A stretch of 64,000 nt of DNA from Ceratotherium simum simum. Lineage: Eukaryota > Chordata > Mammalia > Perissodactyla > Rhinocerotidae. The stretch is from positions 10,415,529 through 10,479,528 of the forward strand of contig NW_004454216.1 of the NCBI RefSeq assembly GCF_000283155.1, read 5' to 3'. Both the position numbers and the translations under genes were made by a program. How positions within the stretch are numbered: position 1 is the stretch's first letter; every line of letters begins with the position of its first letter. Positions 24,955-36,374 of the stretch are shown here, in pieces. The notes under the pieces were generated by a model. That model was not told the origin of the DNA, made no database searches, and was given only the letters and a program-made list of their open reading frames with translations.

Positions 24955-25176
24955 GGGCCGGCCCTGTGGCTTGGTGGTTAAGTGCGCGCGCTGCGATGCT
25001 GGAGGCCCGGGTTCGGATCCCGGGTGCGCATCGAGGCACCACTTCTCCGTTCATCCTGAGGCCGAGTCCCACATACAGCAACTAGAAGGATGTGCAGCTA
25101 CGACACACAACTATCCACTGGGGCTTTGGGGGGAAAAAATAAAATAAATAAAATCTTTAAAAAAAAAAAAAAGAAA
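24955..25176 (+). mobile_element. ERE-type SINE without the GAGGAAGAT modules
   Basis: It starts GGGCCGGCCCTGTGGCTTGG with A box at 24967-24977 and B box GGTTCGGATCC at 25010-25020. It passes CAACTAGAAGGATGTG and GGGGCTTTGGGGGG and then goes directly to an AAATAAATAAAATC tail with poly-A, without 3' modules. The flanks AGAAATATACAACCT (24940-24954) and AGAAATATAAAACCT (25177-25191) form a 15-bp duplication with one mismatch, inside L1. Confidence 0.97.
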
Positions 25177-27172
25177 AGAAATATAAAACCTAATGAGACT
25201 GAATCATGAAAAAATAGAAAATCTGAACAAACAAATAATGAGAAAGAAGATTGAATCAGTAACCAAAAATCTCCCAACACAGAAAAACCCAGGACCAGAG
25301 GGTTTCACTGGTAAATTCCACCAAACATTTAAAGAAGAACTAACACATTCCTTCTCAAATTCTTCCAAAAAAAATTGATGTGGAGGCAACACTCCCAAAC
25401 TCATTTTATGAGCCTAACATTACTCTGATACCAAAGCCAGACAAGGACACTGCAAGAAAAGAAAACTACAGACTAATATCCCTGATGAATATAAATGCAA
25501 AAATTCCTAACACAATATTAGCAAACTGAATTCAGCAGCACATTAAAAGAATCATACACCATGATCAAGTGGGATTTGTCCCTAGGATGCAAGGATGTTT
25601 CAACGTATGTAAATTAATGAACGTGATACAGCATATTAATAAAATGAAAGATAAAAATCATATGGTCATCTCAATAGTTGCAGAAAAACATTTGACAAAG
25701 TCCGTCTTTTCGTGATAAAAACACCTAACAAATTGGGTATAGAAGGTACATACCTCAAAATAATAAAGACCATATATGACATGTCCATAGCTAATATCAT
25801 ACTCAAGGGTGAAAGGTTGAAAGATTTTTCTCGAAGATCAGGAACAAGACCAAGGTGCCCAGTCTCACCACTCTCATTTAACATAGTAGTGGAATTCCTA
25901 GCCAGAGCACTCAAACAAGAAAAAGAAATTTAAAAAGTGTCCAAATCAGAAAAGAAGAAAAATTGCTTTTGTTTGCAGACAATATGATCTTATATATAGA
26001 AAATCCTAAAGACTACATCAAAAAACTGTTAGAACTAATTAATGAATTTGGTAAAGTAGCAGGGTAAAAAATCAAGATATAAAAATCAGTTGCATTTCTA
26101 TACACTAACAATGAACTATGAGAAAGAGACATTAAGAAAACAGTGCCATTTACAATAGCCTCAAAAAGAATAAAATATTGGGGAGTAAATTTATTCAAGG
26201 AGGTGAAAGACCTGTACACTGAAAACTATAAGACACTGATGAAAGAAATTGAAGAAGACACAAAAAAATGGATCAGAAGAATTAATATTGTTAAAATGTC
26301 CATAGTGCCTAAAGCTGTCTATAGATTCAACGCAATCCCCATCAAAATTCCCACGGCATTTTTCACAGAAATAGAGAAAATAATCCTAAAATTTGTGTGG
26401 AACCACAAAAGATCCTGAATAGCGAAAGCATTCTTGAGAAAAAAAGAAGAAGCCTAGAGGTATCACACTTCTTGATTTCACATTATGCTACAAAGCTATA
26501 GTGATCAAAACCGTACGGTACTGGCATAAAAATAGACAAACCAATGGAACAGAATCGAGAGCCCGGAAATAAACCCTTGTATATATTGTCAACTAGTGTT
26601 TCACAAAGGAGCCAATATTATATGATGGGGAAAAGATAGTCTCTTCAATAAATGGTCTTGGGAAAACTGAGTATCCACATGAAGAAGAGTGAAATTGGAC
26701 CCCTGTCTTATACCACTCATAAATATTAACTTGAAATGGATTAAAGACTTAAACATAAGACCTGAAACCATAAAACTCCTAGAAGAAAACATTTGTGTTG
26801 GCAACCAATTTTTGGATGTGACATCAAAAGCACAAGGAATAAAAGCAAAAATTAGTAATTGGGACTATATCAAATTAAAAAGCTCTGCACAGTTAAAGAA
26901 ATAATCAACAAAATAAAAAGGCAACCTACGGAATGGGAAAAAAATATCTGGTAAAGGGTTAATATCTAAATATACAAAGAATTCATACAACTCAATACCA
27001 AAAAAGAATAAACAAGTGATTAAAAAATGGGCGGAGGAACTGAATAGATACTTTTCCGAAGAAGATATACAAATGGCATATGTGAAAAGGTGCTTGGCGT
27101 CATTAATTATCAGGGAAATGCAAATGAAAACCACGATGCCATACCTGCTAGAATGACTATCATCAAAAAGAC

Positions 27173-27410
27173 ATTGGTGAAAAAGCTGCTTACTGTAAAT
27201 GTAAAGTTTTGTTGCTCCATAAATCATGGCCGAAACTTTTAAAATGCCACTGGTGATTTATATAATTTATATCTATGTATAACTAGAGTTAACAAAAGAT
27301 AGTAAAGTTTTAAATATTGTTTGAAGATTTTTATTGTAAAAATCCTAAATGTTTGTGTAGGTAACAGAATTAGAAAAATTCTTATTTGACTGCTGAAAAA
27401 AAAAAAAAAA
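27173..27410 (+). mobile_element. probable 5'-truncated processed retrocopy of an unknown transcript
   Basis: The L1 ORF2 C-terminal sequence breaks at about 27172-27183 and resumes at about 27411. Between them lie some 220 bp of non-L1 sequence that ends in about 15 A. AAAAAGAC occurs at both borders (27165-27172 and 27406-27413), as expected for a target-site duplication made by L1 machinery. The body has no long frame and looks like a 3'UTR. No AATAAA is visible just before the tail. The source gene is not recognised, and an unknown SINE is the alternative. Confidence 0.5.
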
Positions 27411-27694
27411 GACGGTAAAGATGTGGAGAAAAGGGAACCCTTGTGCACTGTTGGTGTGAACGTAAAGTGGTACAGTCACTATGGAAAGCAGTAGGAAGGG
27501 TTCTCAAAAAATTAAAAATAGAACGATTATATGATCCAGCAATTCCACTTCTGGATATATATCCAAAGGAGAAGAAATTGTTAATTGGAAGAGATATCTG
27601 CACTCCTATGTTCACTTGCAACATTATTAATAATAGCCAAGATACGAAAACAACTTAAATGTCCATCAATGGATGAATGGATAAAGATGTGGTA

Positions 27695-27726
<32 letters not shown>

Positions 27727-27776
27727 ATACACACCCACACACACACACATATATGTACAGATATATATATACACGC
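27695..27776. repeat. (GT)n(TA)n...(CA)n(TA)n compound microsatellite
   Basis: It lies in the L1 3'UTR at the position where L1 normally has a short TATA-type run, so it probably expanded from there. Confidence 0.95.
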
Positions 27777-28206
27777 ACATTGAAATATTACTCAGCCGTG
27801 AGAAGAAAGGAAATCCTCCCATTTGAGACAATGGTGGCTCATGAGTGCATTATGCTAATAAAATAAGCCAGACAGAGAAATACAAATACTATATGATATC
27901 ACTTATATGTGTAATGTAAAAAAGCCAAACTCATGGAAACAGAGTAGAGTGGTGGTTACCAGGGGCATAGCAATGGGGGAAATGGGGAGATGTTGGCCAA
28001 AGAGTACAAACATCCGGTTATAAGACGAGTAAGTTCTGGGGATCTAATGTACAGCAGGGTGATTATAGTTAATAATACTGCATTAAATACTTGAAAGTTT
28101 CTAGAGAGTATATCTTAAATGTTCTCATCACAAAAAAATAGTGGTAACTATGTAACCTGATGGAGGTGTTAGCTATATATATGGTAGGAATCCTTTTGCA
28201 ATATGT

Positions 28207-28622
28207 AAGCATACCAAAGCCAGCCCTGGCAGAGTAGTGGTTAAGATCCAGCACTCTCACCTCCATGGCTTGGGTTCTTTTCCTGGTCAGTCAACCACAC
28301 TATCTGTCTGTTGATTGTCATACTGTGACAGTTGCATGTTGCTGTGATGCTGAAGTCTATGCCACCAGCATTTCAAATACCAGCAGGGTCACCTGTGGTG
28401 GACAGGTCTCAGTGGAGCTTCCAGACTAGACAAACTGGGAAGAAGGACCTGGCCACCTCCTTCCAGAAAAATTGGTCATGAAATCCCTGTGAATAGCAGC
28501 AGAGCATTGTCTGATAGAGGGCCAGAAGAGGAGAAGATGGTGCAAAAAGACCGGCAGGGCTCCGCTCTGCTGTGCACAGGGTCGCTAGGCGTCGGAATAG
28601 ACTCCACTGCATTAACAACAAC
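28207..28622 (+). mobile_element. long tRNA-derived SINE (ERE3/ERE4-like)
   Basis: The head reads AGCCAGCCCTGGCAGAGTAG and GTGGTTAAGATCCAGCACTC. The body carries CAGTTGCATGTTGCTGTGAT and GAGCATTGTCTGATAGAGGG. The end reads CAGGGTCGCTAGGCGTCGGA with an AACAACAACA tail. It matches 32751-33148 along its length. The 3' part resembles the RTE-derived tails seen in other mammalian SINEs. It lies at the 3' end of the plus-strand L1. The target duplication is unclear. Confidence 0.85.
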
Positions 28623-29350
28623 AAAAGTGACATACTATGGGTCAATTTAATGTTCAAAGTTTGAAAGAAAAATTTTCTTGAGTCTAAAAACTTTAAATAC
28701 CCAACAAAAGACTTAAAAACAATTTTATGCCTGGTGGCGAGAATCTAACACCTTAAAAGTTGTCACTAGGCTCTTTCTTTCATGCGATTTTATCACGTGA
28801 GTTGGACATTTGTTCCAAATTAATTGCTTCTTTTCAGTTTTTATACAATGCTTGTGTATTTTATGTCTCCGTTGCTTCGAGGGTCTTAAAACAAATGAAA
28901 ACTGTAATAGACTGCTTTGGATAAGATTCAAACATTTTGGCAGCCTCCTAGGTAACAAGAGCCAGTACTTAATCAAATTGTATGTTTTAGTCTTTGCTTT
29001 TATTCAAGCTTTGAGCCGATGTTGTTTAATTTAACTGCCCATCCATCTCCTAGGTAAACTTTTATTGCTATTTAATTGATAATATGTTATAAAGAAAATA
29101 GAACCTATCAGTAATCTAAATGCTGTTTTCTTAGAGTGTTTCTATTTCCAAAATTGATTTCTATTCATGTCAATAGTTTCCATTATGTCATAGAAAGCAA
29201 ACAGTAAAACGGATTTCTCTTTTTTCTTTTTTATCCACACTATTGACACTGTCCCTAGTTAATCTTTGAGACATTTGTTAATATAGCCATTTTCTTACAT
29301 ACAAATATTTTTTTGTCTAAGTGAAAACTTGATGTTAAGAGGGAAGTTGC

Positions 29351-29353
<3 letters not shown>
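28623..29353. other. unassigned non-coding DNA
   Basis: No exon, RNA gene or named repeat recognised. Confidence 0.4.
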
Positions 29354-29392
<39 letters not shown>

Positions 29393-29512
29393 NNNNNNNN
29401 NNNNNNNNNNNNNNNNNNNNNNNNNNNNNNNNNNNNNNNNNNNNNNNNNNNNNNNNNNNNNNNNNNNNNNNNNNNNNNNNNNNNNNNNNNNNTATATATA
29501 TATATATATATA
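29354..29512. repeat. (TA)n microsatellite spanning an assembly gap
   Basis: A pure AT alternation runs from 29354 to 29392 and again from 29493 to 29512, on both sides of the N run. The true length is unknown. Confidence 0.97.
29393..29492. other. assembly gap, 100 N
   Basis: Exactly 100 N, the conventional size for a gap of unknown length, placed inside the (TA)n tract. Any reading frame across it is an artefact. Confidence 0.99.
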
Positions 29513-31087
29513 TTCAAGCACCTGATAATTTCTATTCTCCATATCTTTAAACCTGATGTTTAAAATGACAATCACATTTTCCTTTTTTATACAAAGCTAC
29601 ATTATAAGAGTATAGACAGAAGTGAGATGAAGCAGAAAAGCCTCACAGACACTTGTCAGAACTCAAACCCTGTAGTATAAAAAAATGTCAGTTTTGGTAT
29701 TGCAACCCCAAGGATGTGAAGTCCACTGTGACTTGTCACATGACTCTCCTGAAGTACCCTGCTGGGATACTGTTGCCATAGCACTGAAAGGCAAATCTAA
29801 CAATGAGCAACAGTCTGCAGATGCTATCTGTGCAATGCTAAATGATGTATCATTTTTTTCTAATAGAAATAATCTAAATATGTCCTCCAAACAAACCTAG
29901 TGCCCATTTCATATTGATTACCAAGTATTGCTAATTATTTAAAACAGTAAGGTAAGGTTATTTTAACATGGACACCATTTTTTCTGTTTATTGCATTTAT
30001 GTTGCCTACTGAAGAATGAATAATGAATTAAATTGGGAATGAATGAGTTCAGTTTAGTGAGAAAAGTTAAAGCCCATGAATATAAGCCTATTTCTAAAGT
30101 AACTTATTGAAGCCATGCATTTCTCCCTTAGGTTAAAAATGCATTTAAATAAATTATTCAGGAATCATGAGCATCAAAGATGCATTTCTACTGAGGCCAC
30201 ATATGTTTCTAATTCCTATCAAATGCTCAGAATTGAAAATGATTATTTAGGATATACTGGGCTAGTAGAACACATGAGTGAAAAGATAATACATGTTTTC
30301 TAAAAATGTATTCTCAATATTATGGCACTATATAAATCAAATCTGACTTCAAGTCACCAAAGAGCAACATCAGAACCAATATAAAACTGCTTTCTATACT
30401 CTGACTGAGAAAATGATGCACCAACTCCTATATCCATAGAGATTTCAAAACTCTACTTGCCTAGTAAATTGTTTGTGCCCAAGCTGGGCTACACTAATTA
30501 CCTCTAAGTAATTTCTAATAAGAAATACACGAAAATTCCTCTGAATCTTTGAAAAATCACAGCTGAAAATGTAATCTTTTTTATAATGTAACAAATGTTT
30601 TTACATTGTTATATACTAAATTGATCACAAGTAAACTAAATACGGAAGACACAAATAAGAGGCAGCTTTAAATGCAATTAACATATTAAACTTACCCATG
30701 AACCCAAAGCACTTACAATCCATATATATTTTAAAAATTGGAATCTATCTTCTATAGAAAATTGAGGCCTGTGTAATTTCAGTTTTTCTCTAAGTTAAGT
30801 AAAGAAAGGTAATGTATTCCCTCACCACCCTATTGCTGCAAAATCATTTGGATGCTCGTACATGTTTGTACATTGATAGCGGTTTTAAAAAATCTCAATA
30901 TTTCTATTACGAGAACATGTCAGATACTCTTTTCCTAAAATTTTTAAATATAAAATGGATCTTACCTGTGGTAATTCCTTCTTCTGTATTATTTCCAAAT
31001 TACTAAAGTAAAATGTATGAAAGTGATTTTGACTAACTGTGATTGGGCATCAGGACAGCCACTGGGCTGTGGATGCTTTCTGTAATC
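29513..31087. other. unassigned non-coding DNA
   Basis: No gene is supported. Overlapping open frames on both strands at about 29663-29900 have no splice sites or family match that I recognise. Confidence 0.4.
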
Positions 31088-31215
31088 TAATCCTCATAAG
31101 AACAAGTAGTAAACATTTTAATCTCCATTCTTATATGAGGAAATTGAGATTTAGAGACATTAAATTATTTACCCAAGGGCCTACATAATAAAATTGTGGA
31201 TCCAGCCTTTGAATC
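31088..31215 (-). mobile_element. MIR SINE fragment
   Basis: The complement of the MIR core: TCTAATCCTCATAAGAAC, TTATATGAGGAAATTGAGAT, TTTACCCAAGGGCCTACATA, GGATCCAGCCTTTGAATCAC. Diverged and partial. Confidence 0.65.
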
Positions 31216-31774
31216 ACCTCTCTTTAAAACAAACAGCCTTCCTACCTACCTAACCCCTTCTCTTGGCCGTATTCCCCTCTAGCAACTACCATTTCCTCTG
31301 ATTCCACTTAAAAAGCTAATTTTCTGGAAAGAGTTTTATATAAAGCCTCATTTTAAATTCATTCTTTTTAAAATATTTAGTTAGGAAATATTTCAGATAT
31401 ACAAAGACATTTGAAGAATGACATAATAAAAATGATAACTAATGTAATGCAATACAGGATAATACAAATAAAAATATAAATCCCAGGGTTAAATGGCAAA
31501 ACATTGCAAATAAACATAAAGTTACTTGTAAGGGCCTCTCTGATCACATTATCTTTCCTGGACCTACCTCAGAGATATCTAGAATGCTGAGTTTGGTGTT
31601 TAATAGTATGTATGCTTTTATATCTTTTCTACATTTTGTTGGCTTGTTCCCTTGGGAAACAGACAGGAGCAGAAGTCTAACAGACATGTGGAGGTAGCCC
31701 TTTGAAACATAGGGGAAAGAGAACAGAAATACATTAATTCCTCCAACATTGCTTTTTCTTCTTCAAAATCACCT
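31216..31774. other. unassigned non-coding DNA
   Basis: Nothing recognised with confidence. A faint LINE 3'UTR likeness at 31370-31440 could not be confirmed. Confidence 0.35.
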
Positions 31775-32750
31775 TGGCTATGCTTATGTGACATTTGTAT
31801 GTCTTCTTTGGTGAGATGTCTGTTTACATATTTCGCACATATTTTATTTGGGTTTTTATTTTTTTATTGCTGATTTTTAAGTGTTTTTTCTGTTTTGGAT
31901 ACAAGTCTTTTATCAGATGTGTGTTTTGCAAGAATTTTCTCCCAGGCTGTAGCTTGTCTTTTTATTCTCTCAACAGTGCTTTTGCAGTGCATAAACTTTT
32001 AATTTTAATAAAGTCCAATTTATCAGTTTTTTCTTGCATAGGTAATGATTTTGGTGTTATATCTAAAAACCCCATGAAAAATCCAAGGTCGCTTAGATTT
32101 TTCCCATGTTCTCTCTAGAAATTTTATAGTTTTGCATTTTTTAGATCTATAATCCATTTTGAGTTAATTTTTGTGAAAAATGTGAGGTAGAAGTCTAGTT
32201 TCATTCTTTCGCACATGGATGTCCAATTGTTCCAGCATCACTCATTGAAAAAGTACCCTTTCTTCATTGAATTGCCATCCTCATTTGTCAAGGATCAATT
32301 GACTGTGTGTGTGTGGGTCTTTTCTGGGCCCTCTGTTCACTTCCATTGATCTATGTGTCTATTTTTACTGATACCATGTTGTCTTGAATACTGTAACTTA
32401 TAGCAAGTCTTAACATATCATATCGTCAGTCCTCCAACTTTATTTTTCAGTACCGTGTTGGCTATTCTGTCTTTTTCCTTTCCATATAGACTTTAGAATG
32501 ACTGTAAATATCTCCCAAATAGCTTGATGGACTATTGGTTGGGATTGTGCTGAATCTAGAGATGAAGTTGAGAAGAATTGACATTTTGACAATATTGAGT
32601 CTTCCAACCTCTGAAACGAAATATGTTCCTATTTATTTAGATTTTCTTTAATTTCTTTCATCAGAGTTATATAGTTTTCTGCATATAGGTCCTGTAGACA
32701 TTTTGTTAGATCAGTACCTAACTAGTTGATTTCTGTGTGCTAATATAAGA

Positions 32751-33148
32751 CCTGGCCAACCCTGGTGGTCTAGTGGTTAAGATTGGCATTCTCACAGCTG
32801 TGGACTGGTTTCATTTCCCTGTCAGAGAACCACACCGTGGTTGTCACACTGTGGCAGTTGTGTGTTGCTGTGCTGCTGAAATCTATGCCACAGGTATTTC
32901 AAATAACAGCAGGGTCATCCATAGTGGACAGGTTTCAGCAGAACTTTCAGACCAGACAGACTAGGAAGAAGGACCCAGCCACTCAATTCCAAAAAATTTG
33001 ACCATGAAACCCCTATGAATTGCAGTGGAGCATTGTCTGATGTAGTGCCCAAAGGTGAGAGGATGGTGTGAAAAGACCAGGCAGGGTTCATCTCTGTTGT
33101 ACATAGGGTTGCTAGGAGTCAGAATTGACTCGACAACATTAACAACAT
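32751..33148 (+). mobile_element. long tRNA-derived SINE (ERE3/ERE4-like)
   Basis: Second copy of the element at 28207. The head reads GGCCAACCCTGGTGGTCTAG, the middle has GGTATTTCAAATAACAGCAG, the end reads GGGTTGCTAGGAGTCAGAAT and the tail AACAACATTA. It is inserted in opposite orientation into the minus-strand L1M. TATAAGA occurs at both borders (32744-32750 and just after 33148), a weak 7-bp duplication. Confidence 0.87.
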
Positions 33149-33308
33149 TATAAGAGTTTGTTTTTAAAAATTTCAAATTCCAATTGCTCATTGCTGATAT
33201 ATATGCAAAAAATAACTTTGGTATATTAACAAATATATCCTGTATCTTGTGACTTTGAAATACTCATTAGTAATCCAGGTGGGTTCTTTTTTTTTTTTTT
33301 TCCCCTGC

Positions 33309-33503
33309 TTACACAATCATGTCATCTGCAAGCATAGGCAGTTTATCTTCCTTCTCAATTGGTGTACCTTTATTTCTCTTTCTTGTCTTTATTGCATTAG
33401 CTAGGACTTCCAGTATGATACTGATTAGAAGTGGTGAAACAGGACATCCTTGCCTTGTTTCCAATCTTAGGGGGAAAACATCCAGTATTTCATCATTAAA
33501 CAT
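33309..33503 (-). pseudogene. L1 ORF2 reverse-transcriptase core remnant
   Basis: A 64-codon frame inside the L1M keeps the reverse-transcriptase order. TRQGCPVSPLLISIILEVLA corresponds to the GxRQGCPLSP block before the active site. The active-site motif reads LADD (33321-33332), so both aspartates remain and only the first residue differs from the usual FADD. The frame is closed by stops on either side, so no working enzyme is encoded. Confidence 0.85.
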
Positions 33504-34648
33504 GATGTTATCTGTAGGTTTTTTGTAGATGTTGTTTACCAGGTGGAGAATTTCCCTTCTATTACTAGTTTGCTGAAAATATTTACTATGAATGGGTGTT
33601 GGATTTTATCAAATGCTTTTTCTACCTCAGTTACATAAACAGATGATTTTGTTTCTTTAGCATATTGATGTGGTAGATTACATTGATTAATACTTGAAAG
33701 CGGAACTAACCTTGAATATCTGCATAAAATCCCACTTTGTTATGGTATATAATTCTTTTTATAATTGTTGTATTCAATTTAATATTTTCTTGAGGATTTT
33801 TTAAATCTCTGTGCATAAGAGATATCACTCTGTAATATTCCTTACTTGTGTTGTCTTTATCTAGTTTGCTATTAAGATAATGCTGACCTCATAGAATAAG
33901 TAAGAAAGTTCTTGATTTACTTCAATTTTTGGAAATGATTGTGAAAAATCGGTATCATTTCTTCTTGAAAGGTTTGATAGAATTTTCCAGTAAAAACGTA
34001 TTGGCTTGTGCTCTATCATTTTGGAGTGTTATTAATTATTGATTCAATTTCTTTGATAGATATTGGCCTATGAATATTACCTATTTCTCCTTGTGTGAGG
34101 TTTTGTAGTTTGTGTCTTTTACAGAATTGATCCTTTACATCTAGGTTGTAATAGTTGTGAGAATATAGTCGTTCACAGCATTCCTTTATTATCCGTTAAT
34201 GTCCATGGGATCAGAAGTGATGACTCCCTTTTCATTTCAAATACTGGTAATTTGTGTCTTCTCTCTTTTTCATTGTTTAGCCTGGCTAGAGTTTTATCAA
34301 TTTTATTTCAAAGAACTAATTTATCAATTCTTTTCAAAGAACAAGGTTAGGTTTTACGGATTTTTCTATTGATTTCCTACTTTTAATTTCACTGTTTTCT
34401 TCTCTAATTTCTTTTAATTTCTAATTTCTTCTTCTACCTTTCTTCTGTTTGATTTTGGACCTAAATTGTTCTTCTTTCACTGGTTTCTGTAGGTGGAAGC
34501 TGAGATTATTGGTTTTAGATCTTTCAATATTATAAATTTCCCTTTAAGCACTGCATTTGCTGCTCTCACAAATTTTGATAAGCTGTATTTAAACTTTATT
34601 TTAGTAAAAAATTTGTTAAATTTATTTTGAGACTTTTTTGACCTAGTG

Positions 34649-34909
34649 TCACATAGAAGTGTGTTGTTTGATTGCTAAATATTTGGGAATTTTCCAACTA
34701 TCTTTCAGTTGCTGACTTCTAGTATTTGATTCTGATTTAATTCCACTGTGGTCTGAGAGCATACTTTGTATGATTTCTATTCTTTTAAATTTGCTGAAGT
34801 GTATTTTATAACCTACAGTGTGGTTTATCTTTGTGTGAATTTCCATGTAAGCCTGTGAAGAATGTGTTGCTGTTGTTTGATGAAATATACTGTAAGTGAC
34901 TGAGATCAA
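34649..34909 (-). pseudogene. L1 ORF2 endonuclease C-terminal remnant
   Basis: An 86-codon frame overlaps the end of the endonuclease domain. The part FKRIEIIQSMLSDHSGIKSE contains the family's Ser-Asp-His catalytic motif (SDH). The KIPKYLAIKQ part that follows matches the stretch between endonuclease and reverse transcriptase. A neighbouring frame at 34806-35063 covers upstream endonuclease sequence in another phase, which shows frame breaks. Confidence 0.8.
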
Positions 34910-36179
34910 GTTGATTGATAGTGCTCTTCAGTTCAACTTCATTCTTACTGATTATCTGTCTGCTTGATCTATCAATTACTAAAAGAGAAGCCTTGAAGTT
35001 GTGAACTGTGATAGTATGTTTTTCAACTGCTCTTTTCAATTTTATCAATTTTGTGTTACACATTCTAATTCTCTATTGTTAGGTACATATATGTTAAAGA
35101 TTGTTGTCTTCTTGAGAATTGACCCTTTGATCATTATGTAATACCCATCTTTATCCTTGATAATTTTCCTTGTTCTTAAGTTGGCTTTGTATGAAATTAA
35201 TATAACTACTCTATCTTACTTTTGATTAGTGTTATTATGATATATCTTTCCCAGTTCCTTTACTTTTAACCTATTGGAATCCATTTATATTAAAATGAAT
35301 TTCTCATAGACAACATATAATAGTTAGGGCTTTTTAAGATTTATCCACTCTGATAAGTTCTGTTTTTTAATTGGCATATTTATACTATTGACATTTAAAG
35401 TGATCATTGATAGAGCTGGATTAATTTCTACCAAATTTGTAACTCATTTCTATTTGTTGCACTTTGCCTTTTTTTCCTACTTTTTCTGGTTGTAACAGAG
35501 CATTTTATATGATTCCATTTATCTCTTAGCATATCAATTATACTTCTGTTTCAATTTCTCAGTGATTGCTCTAGAGATTGCAACATACATTTTAAGCTGA
35601 CCCAAGTCCATCTTCCAATAACTCTATGTCACTTCACGTGCAATACAGATACCTCATAATGGTACTCCCAATTTTCCCTCTCATCCCTTACAGCACAGAT
35701 GTCTTTCTTTTTATTTATCTACATGCTGTGCCACCCAACACTTCAAACAAAAAGTTATCTTTTAGATCAATTAAGAATAAGAAAAACAAAGATATTATTT
35801 TACCTTTATTTATTTCTCCTATGCTCTTCCTCTCTTTATATATATAACTGAATTCATGTCCTGTATCATTTTCCTTCTCCCTTAAGAACTCTTTAACATA
35901 CCTGGCAGGACAGGTGTGCTGATGATAAATTCTTTCAGTTTAACTTATCTGAGAAAGTCTTTATTTTTCCTTCATTTATGAAAGATAATTTCATTGGATA
36001 ATGAATTCCAAGTTTTTTTTTTTTTTTTTCTTTCAACACTTTAAATATCTCACTCCACTCTTTTCTTGCTTGCATGGTTTCTAACAAGAAATCCATGGTA
36101 ACTCTTATACTTGTTCTTCTTTTGTTTGGCCTTTTTCAAGATTTTTCCCCTTGCCTTTGATTTTCTGCCGTTTAAATAC

Positions 36180-36374
36180 CTAGGTGTGTTCTTTCCTATT
36201 TATCCTGCTTAGTAGTCTCTGAGATTCCTGGATCTGTGGTTTTGCATGTATCATTAATGTGGGGAAATTCTTGACCATTATTGCTTCAAATATTTCTTCT
36301 GTTCCTTTCTCTCTTTCTTCTCCTTCTGGCATACCAATTACACATATAGTATACCCCTTGAAATTGTTCCACAA
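36180..36374 (-). pseudogene. L1 ORF1 RNA-binding-region remnant
   Basis: A 64-codon frame with GMPEGEEREKGTEEIFEAIM, the conserved RRM-side block of L1 ORF1p. It is followed by NFPTLMIHAKPQIQESQR, which matches the start of the C-terminal domain. It lies 5' of the ORF2 remnants on the same strand, in the right place for an intact element order. Confidence 0.88.

Larger units (their letters stand above)
24936..28206 (+). mobile_element. L1 (L1MA/L1MB-like): ORF2 reverse transcriptase to 3'UTR
   Basis: Only about the last half of L1 is present, so this is a 5'-truncated copy. The reverse-transcriptase region spans about 25192-26050. Its active-site motif reads FADN (25972-25983) in place of FADD. 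The ORF2 C-terminal region contains [17 protein letters not shown] (around 26326-26376) and [16 protein letters not shown] (around 27530). The 3'UTR runs to about 28206 through the ATCTAATGTACAGCAGGGTG phrase. Frameshifts and stops break it throughout. Insertions inside it are the ERE at 24955-25176 and a retrocopy at about 27173-27410. A long SINE abuts its end. Confidence 0.9.

Noticed and set aside
25712..26904. Reverse-transcriptase and related frames as a host gene
   Set aside because: They are segments of a dead L1 ORF2 with frameshifts, stops and a changed active-site motif (FADN).
29255..29575. Open frames across the N gap
   Set aside because: They consist of alternating Tyr-Ile from (TA)n plus unknown bases, so they are artefacts.
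29663..29900. Overlapping open frames of 71-75 codons on both strands
   Set aside because: Frames open on both strands suggest chance low stop density. There is no splice site, start context or family match, and a stop lies just before the start codon.
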